Source: Haematococcus lacustris (lineage: Eukaryota > Chlorophyta > Chlorophyceae > Chlamydomonadales > Haematococcaceae). From it: a stretch of 64,000 bases of DNA. Positions within the stretch are counted from its first letter, which is position 1, and each line of letters begins with the position of its first letter. The stretch lies in contig JASKMD010000019.1 of NCBI GenBank assembly GCA_030144725.1, positions 8,172,760 to 8,236,759 of the forward strand, given 5' to 3'. The notes beneath the pieces are model-generated. The model was given only the letters and a program-made list of their open reading frames with translations, was not told the origin of the DNA and searched no databases. The position numbers and the translations under genes are program-made. Below are positions 34,495-44,000 of this stretch, one piece after another.

Positions 34495-34670
34495 GGGTTG
34501 GGCTGGGTTGGGTTGGGTTGGGTTGGGTTGGGTTGGGCTGGGCTGGGCTGGGCTGGGCTGGGCTGGGCTGGGCTGGGCTGGGCTGGGCTGGGCTGGGCTG
34601 GGCTGGGCTGGGCTGGGCTGGGCTGGGCTGGGCTGGGCTGGGCTGGGCTGGGCTGGGCTGGGCTGGGCTG
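34495..34670 (+). repeat. (GGGTT)/(GGGCT)n array
   Basis: A few GGGTT units followed by about 27 GGGCT units, period 5. It is related in period and G-content to the GGGGC arrays but lies on the opposite strand. Confidence 0.97.
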
Positions 34671-34731
34671 CAACACAAGGGAGGCAACACAAGGGAGGCA
34701 ACAGTGGGAACGTTGTGAGAGGTGATGAAAT

Positions 34732-34807
34732 GGTGGTGGTGGTGGTGGTGGTGGTGGTGGTGGTGGTGGTAATGGTGGTGGTGGTGGTGGTGGTGGTGGT
34801 GGTGGTG
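34732..34807 (+). repeat. (GGT)n microsatellite
   Basis: About 25 GGT units with one AAT interruption. Confidence 0.97.
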
Positions 34808-35059
34808 AGGGGGACTGGGAGGGGGTGGTAATCAGGGGGGTACTAGGCGTGGTTGTAAGACCTGCAGCAACCAGGTGTGGTAGTGGTTAGCTGGATACTA
34901 AGGGCTATGCTGCGCAATGTTAGCTCCTTCTAAGCTCTTACCTTGGTCCTAAGCTCTTACCATAGTCCGTCTGGCCTCTTCGCTGCTCACAACACGTTGC
35001 ACCTGCCTTGCGTTGGTGCATCAATGCTTGCGATTCATTGCGGAGAATCGTTGCGAGGA

Positions 35060-35170
35060 AACTGGCCGCGAGGCTAGCTGCGAGGCTGGCTGCGAGGCTG
35101 GCTGCGAGGCTGGCTGCGAAACTGGCTGCGAGGCTGGCTGCGAGGAAAATGGCTGCGAGGCTGGCTGCTA
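35060..35170 (+). repeat. GCTGGCTGCGAG tandem repeat
   Basis: About nine 12-bp units with small variants. The - strand reads as SLAA repeats by composition. Confidence 0.85.
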
Positions 35171-35220
35171 GGTGAGATCCTCGCACCGAGCTGCCTCACA
35201 GGTATGCTTCTGCGCTGCTG

Positions 35221-35422
35221 GACCAGCTGAGTGGCCGCGAGGTTGATTGCCGAGTATGTGGCTGCGAGTATGGGCTAGATGTGGCTGCGAGTATGGGTAA
35301 CCTCGTGCGATGCCATCTGTGGACCAGCTGTGTGGCCGCGAGGTTGATTGCCGGGTATGTGGCTGCGAGTATGGGCTAGATGCGGCTGCGAGTATGGGTA
35401 ACCTCGTGCGATGCCATCGCTG
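35221..35422 (+). repeat. 101-bp tandem duplication
   Basis: 35,221-35,321 and 35,322-35,422 match with only a few substitutions (GACCAGCTGAGTGGCCGCGA against GACCAGCTGTGTGGCCGCGA at their starts). Confidence 0.9.
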
Positions 35423-35510
35423 CAATACCGGCTACACGATGCTGCGACTAAGTGTTGGACGGATGCCTTGAATGCAAGTGAGATGTTCAGAATTTTTATA
35501 AGTGCTTAAA

Positions 35511-35818
35511 GGCTACAGTACTGTAAGTGGTCTCTCGAGGTACCTCGAGGTACCTCGAGGTACTGTAGATGTCTACAGTACTGTAGGGTGTCTACAGTAC
35601 TGTAGATGTCTACAGTACTGTAGGTACCTACAGTACTGTAAATGGTCTCTCGAGGTACCTCGAGGTACCTACAGCACTGTAGATGTCTACAGTACTGTAG
35701 ATGTCTACAGTACTGTAGATGTCTACAGTACTGTAAGTGGTCTCTCGAGGTACCTACAGTACTGTAAGTGGTCTCTCGAGGTACCCCGACAGTACTGTAG
35801 ACACCTACAGTACTGTAG
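35511..35818. repeat. Second palindrome array: CTACAGTACTGTAG mixed with CTCGAGGTACCTCGAG
   Basis: About a dozen CTACAGTACTGTAG-type units alternate with GTGGTCTCTCGAGGTACC blocks. CTCGAGGTACCTCGAG is itself a perfect 16-bp palindrome. Both palindromes are centred on GTAC. Confidence 0.93.
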
Positions 35819-36791
35819 CATGGCCGTATCTCACCAACCGCGCAAAATCACGAATTTTAGTTTCGACCCCCAATCTTACAATGCCTTCATTTGACTATGT
35901 ACCAAGTCCGAGGCTCCGAATCTCAAAAATGCAGTTACTAATTTGCCTGAGTGACCCTTGACGACTACCAACCCCATACCGATGGCACGTTCCTGGGGCA
36001 AACCCCCTGACCACTGGGCTCCTCATCAAAACTAACAGCATTATGCATTTGAGGACACGTCCTTAGCTGCTAATTAGGTCCTGACAGGAGGACCTGGACT
36101 AGAGGCGTGCTGTCCTGAGACCTGCAGCGGAGACAGCTTACAGTGAAGTGCAGCGGAGCGCATCGGTACAGTGGCGCGTCGGTACAGTGGCTTACAATGG
36201 CACAAATCGCACAAATGGCGTACAGCGGAAGGTTCCCTTGACAGGCCAGCTAAGGTCTCGTAGGCCTCCTCTGCCGGCAGCCCTGGTAGATCAACACACA
36301 GCGGCCAGGCCCTGCCTACAACCCAATGGTAGTGTCCATGCAGAGGTGCCATTGCCCCTGTCATGCCGCATCAGGTCCCCACCCTTGACCCTTGTCCACC
36401 CCCACCTCCACACCCCACCTCCACCCCACCCCCTGCCCCTTGCCCGACCCCCACCCCCGCCAGCTGCAACAGACCCACCCCTGTCACTTCCCTCGGTCCC
36501 TACCCTCGCCGGATGGGGCCTGACAGGCTTGAAATGGCAGTGAGTAGGAACTGCAGCAATCTTGCCCTCATTAGACTCGGCTGGCATAGCAGGTTTGGCA
36601 GGCTGGTGAGAGGTGCTAGGCTGTGAAGTGTTGGGTGGGTGCCGGCTGAGGACAGGCCGGGACACAGCTCCTCACAGCATGAGCAGACCAGTGAACAACA
36701 AGCCTGTTGGCGGATACAAGGCCAGTCGCAGGCTGTGCTGCATTGGCCCAGACTTGGCTTCGTGAAGAGGCCAAGTACGTCGAAGTTGTCC
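35819..36791. other. Intergenic region, no gene recognised
   Basis: Between the palindrome array and the BET gene. It includes a C-rich stretch (36,370-36,510) that translates to Pro-rich peptides and two TTACA motifs (- strand TGTAA) near 36,130 and 36,194 that could end the BET transcript. Confidence 0.45.
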
Positions 36792-38666
36792 TCACTCGTC
36801 ATCATCGTCATCATCACTCTCCACGTAGTCGTCATCCGAGTATGATTCCACCTTGACACCGCTCCTGTTTGACACCATGGTGGGTGACGCGGGGCCGTTC
36901 TCTACCACCAAATCAGGCCTGATTTCCCGCAGCCATTGGTCGATGCGCTTCAGGGTCGCCTCATCAAGGTTTTCAAAGTCCAGCTCCAACTCCCCAGAGG
37001 TCATGCCATCCAGCAGCTCTTTGGGCAGCAGCGAGGCAAAGTCTGCAGCTCAGGAGGTCATCATCACCAGCCATCAGTGCCAGACATCGAGCCATGCATA
37101 CACACAACTGCGCTGTGGCCATGCTTGCACACATACATGACAGCAGCACAGGAGCAGGCCAGCATGCTCATACAGAGGGTGTGACCGTCATGGTCTGTCA
37201 TCAGTAATTGAACACACCGATGATTGAACACACAGTCTGTCAGGAGCAGATGGTGCAGATGGGTCTTTCCACTGAACGTGGCAGCCACCTGGCTATAGCC
37301 TACTCCCCTTTGCCCCTGCGTGACCCAGCCATCATGCGCTGGCTGTAGCCTAATGCACTCACGATCACTGAGCTCGTCTGGTAAGTCTGACAAGAACGTG
37401 GCCATCTGGTTGCGGCGCTCCACGCTTATGGGCGCATCAGCCCGTGCTGCACCCTGTATTGCACCCAGCCCACACCAAGGCAGGGACCAGGGTGGAGGAG
37501 TAGGCAGATGGCTGCGATATGATAAGAAGCCGCAGCCCAACTGCCTTGCTTAAGCGCAGGCTAGGCAGACATGGCCACAGGGCACTGACAGCGTGCGTCA
37601 GGCTCGCTGCTGCGGCCCAGGAAGGAGTGTCATAACTGATGCGCATGTCTGCCAGTGGCGGCCACACACCCGCGAAGGTCTGCCGGTGGGTGTCCGGCTA
37701 CTCTTGTTCTTGGCTTGGCCATCAGAGCGATCTGTCTCAAACTTCTGGGTCGGCATGGCAGCTGAGGCACGACGCGCCCTCTCAACGCCATACCCACTCT
37801 GGGCCCATGCTTCCTCAAAGCATGCCTCAGCCTGTACGGTCAGCAAAGCTCAGTTTGAATGCAAGCTGGTAGGCATGCGTGCACATTGTGCTTCAACTGC
37901 GATGACTTGTTGTGGCCAACATGATGGCCCTAGAGATATGGAGCGCCTACCTTCAGGCCAAGGATGTGGAACGGATCATGCTTTGGGTTGAACTGCTTAA
38001 CGTTGGCCCAATGTAGCCGCATGTCAGCAGCAAACTCGCTGGGGGCTTGGTATATGCCTCGGTTTAGCCGGTCCTGAATCTGGCCTATAAAGATGGGCCT
38101 TGTGATGACGGTGTAGTACGAAGGCAGCACCTTGGGGTCCACGGGTTCCCAGTACAGCTGCTTGTTGAGACCCAGCACCACACCCACTCGCTGCAGCACA
38201 TCCAGTGCTTTCATAACCCAGTCCTGCCGCACGCCTACAATGTATAGCAAGACTTTGTGGAAGCTAGTCCAATACAATTCTTTCGATCTGTGCAATGCTG
38301 CAACCTGCCTGCTTGTGGCTGGGACGGTGCTGTGAAGTCCTGTCGCGGCCGCTTGAGAGCGGGCTCCGCATGCTGCAAACGCAAACCCACAAACAACTTG
38401 ATGCAGACTCCTGTCGCATATGCGTCAGTTACTAGCTGGCTATTCTGTACCTGCAGCAAGGCCTGCCCATGGACGCCAAACTGCTGCTTAATGCGGTCAA
38501 CGAGTTTCTGCACTCTGAGGACTTCTCTATCGCTGGCACGCCCAATGTCGACGGCCCTCTCCAGGGAGATGCGGATGATTCTGTTGGACCCCGGCTCCCC
38601 CAAAAGCTGACCCTGCCCTATCAAGCTCCCGTCATCAAGGCGAAGGAGAAGGCGCGGTTCGCGCAT
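36792..38666 (-). CDS. BET-family protein: one bromodomain plus NET domain
   Basis: Exons on the - strand: 38666-38451, 38372 to about 38309, 38234-37951, 37831-37670, 37453-37363, 37042-36792; about 355 aa. The third exon is a bromodomain (LYWEPVDPKVLPSYYTVITR, then FAADMRLHWANVKQFNPKHD with the acetyl-lysine-binding Asn). Exon 4 continues with ACFEEAWAQSG, the usual end of helix C. Exons 5-6 give the NET domain (SVERRNQMATFLSDLPDELS, then LELDFENLDEATLKRIDQWL), followed by an acidic end (ESDDDDDDE). Such proteins read acetylated histones and recruit transcription regulators in the nucleus. To keep frame between exons 2 and 3 a GC donor at 38,308-38,307 is needed; this junction is tentative, as is the start codon. 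Confidence 0.85.
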
Positions 38667-39162
38667 GCCTCACCCTTTGCGGTAAGAAAAGTAGACACCG
38701 GGGCCCCTAGGGGTAAACATGTGTTTTTCTGTACATATTTGCTTTTCTGGAGTGCCTTGGTTCCAGCAAACTTGATGCCTCCCTCGTCTATACACTAACG
38801 CGGGAGTTGTACTGTGACCTATAAGGCTGGATTCCACGGGCCTTGTGGGGTTGAAGCGAAAGTTAGGACGTTGCCACGAAAGCGGCTCCCACCACCATGC
38901 ACATTAAAGAGCAACCAACACACTGTATATGTGGCTTGGTACCACATGAGCATCACAAAAGGCCACAGGGCAAGGTGAGACAGCCAACACATGAAATTGT
39001 GACGATAGCAATCAGTACCAAAAACAGCAACCCATGGAACGACATCAGAAGAGGACCTGAGACCCTGAGCCCCAGCAGGATCTACCCAGCAGAGTCAATC
39101 AATGTAGAGACTGCTGCCAGGTACAGAGCCCACTAGTGAATTGACCACACCCATGAAGTGTA
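38667..39162. other. Intergenic region between BET gene and PSB27
   Basis: 5' flank of the BET gene and 3' flank of PSB27, both on the - strand. No additional gene seen. Confidence 0.6.
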
Positions 39163-40601
39163 TTAGCGTCCGCGAGAGAGGAACAGAGTTGCATCAGCAA
39201 GCTCCTGCAGAGGCATCAGTTGTTGCTGAGCTTTCCATAACACAACCTTTGATGGCTTAGCTATCACAAGGTAGCTGTACATCACATCAGTGCCTGGAGG
39301 CTGTGTTACCTTGGTGATGCGCTCCATACGTTTCTTTGGGATAGGCGCAGTTGCACCAAAGCTATTGTAGTGCCCAGCCAATGCATTGAGCACAGAGTAG
39401 GTTTGCCTGCAATACACACATGATGCCGGATGATGTCTCTACACCATTGTCAACGTCAGCCTGGTACAGCTGCCTGGCCCTGCCCATTAGCAAAGCTGAT
39501 GGCCATGCATCTTTCAACTGTCAAGTAGAAATGTGGGCTATGCTGTGCAAAGTCAAAAGCCTGCGCAGTATTGACACAGCCACACACCACAACCTAGCCT
39601 TACCTCTCTTGGGTAAACATCAGAGCACCTTGCACAACCATCAAAGAAATGTGAGGCCTACTATAATGCAGATGATGCCCATCACCTTGAAAAGTGTGCA
39701 TAGCAACCATTGACATCATCTTCAGGTCTGCCCCTCACTCACCCATAAGATGGCCGTCCAGCCACCTTGGGCTCGCGTCTAAAGTCAGCTACCCATCCGT
39801 TGATCTCTTTACGCAGCTCTTTGACCTTGTCCTCTTTGCTGGGGTCATCTTTAGGCACGTCCAGCGTCGACTGAACCAGGCTGAGGATGCCAGCCTGCTC
39901 GCATGTTTAGCAAATCAAACGTAACGTGCCCCACTATTGGCTGAGATGAAATACATGATCAGGTAGGGAAAGGATGCTAAGCAAAGTGGCTGGCATGCAC
40001 GTACGTCAACATCCACTTCCACAGGTCTTGCCAGAAACCATTCTAACCACACAACAATTACAACCCACTTTGACTACCACACTCGTCGTTGCAGCAGGGA
40101 GTGACTGTGACAAGGAGGCGACATCAGATGCTGACCTGGCAATGTGCCACTCACCGTACGCGAATCGTATGATGTCTGAATAGCAGCGCTGTTGTCTTCT
40201 CCGATACCGAGGAATGCTTGTGCTGGGCTGGCCACAGACACAGCAAGGCCGGTGAGGAGCAGCGCAGTCGCATTCAGCGCTTCCCGCCTGCTGATCTGCC
40301 CCAGTGCAGGAGCCTCGCCGGCCTGTAGTGACAGATGCCAGAGCAAAAAAGGTCCCGATCCCAGAAAGGCAACGACGTGCACGAAAAGGACAGCCGGCTA
40401 GGCAGGCATCCCCACCGGCTCGTGGTGTACCTGGCGATGAGATGCCGCGGCCAAAGATGACCTCGGCACGCTACGGAGATGTGGCCTGTGAGAGAGCGCA
40501 AGCAGCGATTGTCGACAGGATCCAGCTTCGCAATCATCCGATGCAGCTCACCCAACAGCCCCTTTTTGGCCAGCGCGCAGAGATGTTGATTGCAGCTTCA
40601 T
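39163..40601 (-). CDS. PSB27: Photosystem II assembly/repair protein PSB27, thylakoid lumen
   Basis: Six exons: 40601-40552, 40485-40431, 40322-40155, 39894-39743, 39406-39310, 39204-39163; 564 nt, 187 aa, all GT-AG and in one frame. The N-terminus (MKLQSTSLRAGQ...) is a chloroplast transit peptide, followed by a lumen signal with twin Arg (SRREALNATALLLTGLAVSV, then ASPAQA cleavage). The mature part has VPKDDPSKEDKVKELRKEIN, WVADFRREPKVAGRPSYG, LNALAGHYNSFGATAPIPKK and a SRGR end, matching the PSB27 four-helix fold. PSB27 binds CP43 during PSII assembly and repair. The ATG sits in ACCATGAAG. It is divergent from the helicase gene. Confidence 0.93.
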
Positions 40602-41079
40602 GGTGCTGACGCTGAACTCCTGTATGGCTACCTGCAGGCCTTGTTCTGGTCGGTTCGCAGGTGCGTGAGTGACAATTAAATCGCCACTTGGGCATCCCAC
40701 TAGGGCATCCCAGCTGGACCGTTTGAAGCTGACCATTACTTCCGAGGCGTAGTCACCCTGTAAACGTCGAATCTTTAGGCACACTCAGAAACCCCAAACA
40801 TGCAAAACTTAATGTGCGGGAGAGACATCACCAATATGGCACTGAGCATGCGCTCCCTGATGGTAGAGAAGCAGTGTGTAGTGATGACTAACATTTGCTC
40901 AGTCTGCCCAATCATGCTCATCTAAAGTGCCCTTCGATCATACGGTTCGTGACCTCGAGACCAGCTAGCATCAATGGGAGAGCTGCCGGCAGTGCATAGC
41001 CCGTCGACATAACTGCGTCGGGCGCTGCAACAATTGGTAGCGGCGGGGGCAAGAAGCGGCTCGTTCTGGGCTCTTCTTC
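40602..41079. promoter_or_regulatory. Divergent promoter region, PSB27 / DDX52-type helicase
   Basis: 478 bp between two start codons on opposite strands, so it must hold both promoters and 5' UTRs. No TATA box is obvious. An open stretch at about 40,631-40,759 (-) ends at a possible donor and could be a PSB27 5' UTR exon. Confidence 0.6.
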
Positions 41080-44000
41080 ATGGACGCTGGTGCTTTCGCG
41101 CTGTTGTCTGGAGGCATCCATTTCGACCGCCGGCGGTTCAGCAAGGATGTGAAGGCCTTCCGGTCGTCATCCGCCACGGCGCCTGCAGCATGTGATGGTG
41201 CTGCGCCAGTAGTGGCAGCAGCTTCAGACAGACCCGCAGCGACTCTCAGCAAGAAAAGACCAAGGTCGCAACCTGCAGCTGCAGATACGGAAGGCAAGCA
41301 CATGCTGCGATGATCTGCCCTTACCTGTGACCACCCAGCATTACATGCTCTATTGATGCTGCATTCTGCTGTGCAGGCAACGGCATCCAGTTGTTCAAGT
41401 CCAGCAATGGTGTTCACTCCAACACTAAGGACACTGCTGCCCCTCCACTCCAATGCAATGAGCGATGTGGTAATGGACTGCTTGCAGCTAAAGTCAAGTG
41501 CAAAGTACCCACCACTCTACCTAGACACCGGTGTCGGCAAAGCACAGAGTCCATGGCACCCTTCCATGACACAGAGCAATCCCAGCAGCAGCAGGCAAAC
41601 CAGTTGGAAGAAACTTGGAAGGCAGTGGATCCAGGCTGCCCCGTTCCAAGCACCAGGGACCTCCTGGAGGCAGCGAATGTGGTGCGCAAGCATTACCGAA
41701 TAAAGGTGAGCTGAGTTTTGGTCAATGCCAGGATCAGATTGCAGTGCAGTCCCCTTCATTATATGGACAGGCACTTTAAGCGGGCAGCATCACCTCTACG
41801 AGCGTCACACGCTGACAGCAACACAACTAAGCTCAACTATATCATCATCAGCAGCTGCTCCAGCAACATGAGCAAGAGCGCAATGAGCAGCAGTGCTTGC
41901 AGTGTTGTTCTGGGAGGAAGAGATTGCGATATTGCAGAAGAGCACAGCAGGTGAACGTGGACTACACCAGTCAATGTCTGGTGTCTGACTGTGTGTTCCC
42001 AGGTCTCTGGTCCTGAGCCGCCTCCACCATTAAGGAGCTGGTCAGAGCTGACTGCTGTAGCTATCTCTACCCAGCCCCTTGCCATGGCCGACGCAGCTTC
42101 TGCGGCTGTTGATGCCGCTGGCGGTAGCCGTCACCGTCATGGCAACAGCAAAACAGCTCAGCGCAGTGGTGGTGCTGACAGCAGCGAGTCCACAGGCCTG
42201 GCCTATGCCTCACCTGCCGGGCCCAAGCCAGTGCAGGTGCTGCTAAGCAGGCTGCAGCAAGAGGGGTATGCGCACCCCACCCCCATCCAGAGGCAAGCTG
42301 TCCCGGCGCTGCTCGCCAGCAGGGAGTTGCTGGCAGTCGCACCTACAGGTGAGAGTCGCGCTGGGTGAAGGAGGGAGGTGAGAGGGGGTTAGGGCTGGGG
42401 CCACAGGCCCTGCTATGGATTGAGCAGCAGGAACCACTGGGTTTTGTACACACCTGCGTGTGACTGGCGTCACTGCCCCTGTTTGGTGCAGCAGTGAGCC
42501 ACAGCCCGCCCAATGATGTTTGCAAAAAACCAAAAATGGCACAGAAATAACATGTGTTGAAGCAAACACTGCCCTGAGGGCAGAGCTGGCCACTGCACAG
42601 CAGGATGACTAGCCCACTTGCCCCTCCCCACCCCCCTGTATCGCCTGCACACATCCTGCTGATGTCCCGTCCCCTGCCATGATCTGGAATAAAGCCCAAA
42701 CGTCCCACCCACTGCTAGTCACCAGCCAGTCCTCACATAGCCCTTTGCCCTGATGCCATTCTGACCTTGCTGCCCCAAGGTGCTGACAGTTAGGAAGCCA
42801 TTGGTGCTCTGGGTGGCCTTGCAGTCCTGTGATGCTGGCAACAAAACCAAAAATGGCACAGAATGCAAGCGCGTGTGTTGACGCAAACTCAGCCCTGAGG
42901 ACTGCAACCCTGTCGCCCTGCTCACTCGTGGCCCGCTGCGACAGCCATCCATGCAGCCACATCTGCCGTGCTCAGTGGCATACTCGCAGCTTGACATGCC
43001 AACCATTGAGAAGTGTGAAACCACAGCATGAAGCAACAGTCACTCTCAGCAATGCAACCTACAGCTGTGGCACCTGCCTTGCAGATGGACTCCATGTGAT
43101 CAGCTGTCCTTGCACACATGGTCAATTAGGTGTAAGCTTGGTCAAGCTGTGAGAATGTCATGGTGAGACCCTGTGCTGCTTGCTGTGCTCCCCCTGCAGG
43201 GTCAGGCAAGACCCTAGCCTTCCTGGTCCCCATCCTGGTGCGGCTGCGGCAGCTTAAGTCTGCAGGCGACTGGCCTGCCTGGCCCAAGGCAGTGGTGCTG
43301 TCCCCTACACACGAGCTCTCAGCTCAGCAGGTGGCCTGCTGCTGTACAGCCCTCACCTCTATGCTGCTGTATTCCCGTACCTAGACAATAACTCAGTTTG
43401 TCCCACCCTTTGTCCCATGCACACCAGTGATGTTTTTTGCGTAATACGTAACGATCGGAACCAAAAGCTTGTTTTCTAGGCCTGGATATCGTTACCAAAC
43501 GGACCCTTGCGTTGGCTGGCCTCGGCTGCTTCGTAACCAAAAAATGTCTTTTTGTGTGAAATATCTAATCAAAAACTATTTTTGGCACAAGAAAATGCTG
43601 CGTTACTTGTATTTCGTTATCAGTCGGGACCGACTGCGTAACCAGCCATGTCATGGTCCTGGACTCTTCGTGACCAGCATCAGCTTGGCTGTTTTGAAGA
43701 AAAAATCACTGATGCACACCACTGTCTCCCCTCATGTGGACCACTCACCTATGCTGTGCAGCAGCTCTTGCGCCCACCTTGGCCCTTCTCAACCCCTTCT
43801 TGACCCTAACCATTGTGACGCTGATGTGTGCATGTGTCCTCTCTTCATAGGCACGCACCCTGAACCTGCTGCTGCCCGGCTCTGGCTTGAAGGCATGTCT
43901 GCTCAACAAAGCCACCGCCACCGGCAATGATCTGAGCAAGGTACGCCCAGCCCTTTGTGTGCAGCATAGTGATAGAATTTAACAGGGCATACAGGCAGTT

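Noticed and set aside
34495..34670. GGGTT/GGGCT run as a telomere
   Set aside because: Chlorophyte telomeres are usually TTTTAGGG or TTTAGGG. The run is short, internal and mostly GGGCT.
40548..40784. 78-codon - strand frame (ASEVMVSFKRSSWDALVGCP) as a separate gene
   Set aside because: It lies in the short divergent promoter region, has no start of its own and ends at a donor-like site. It is more likely part of the PSB27 5' leader, if transcribed at all.
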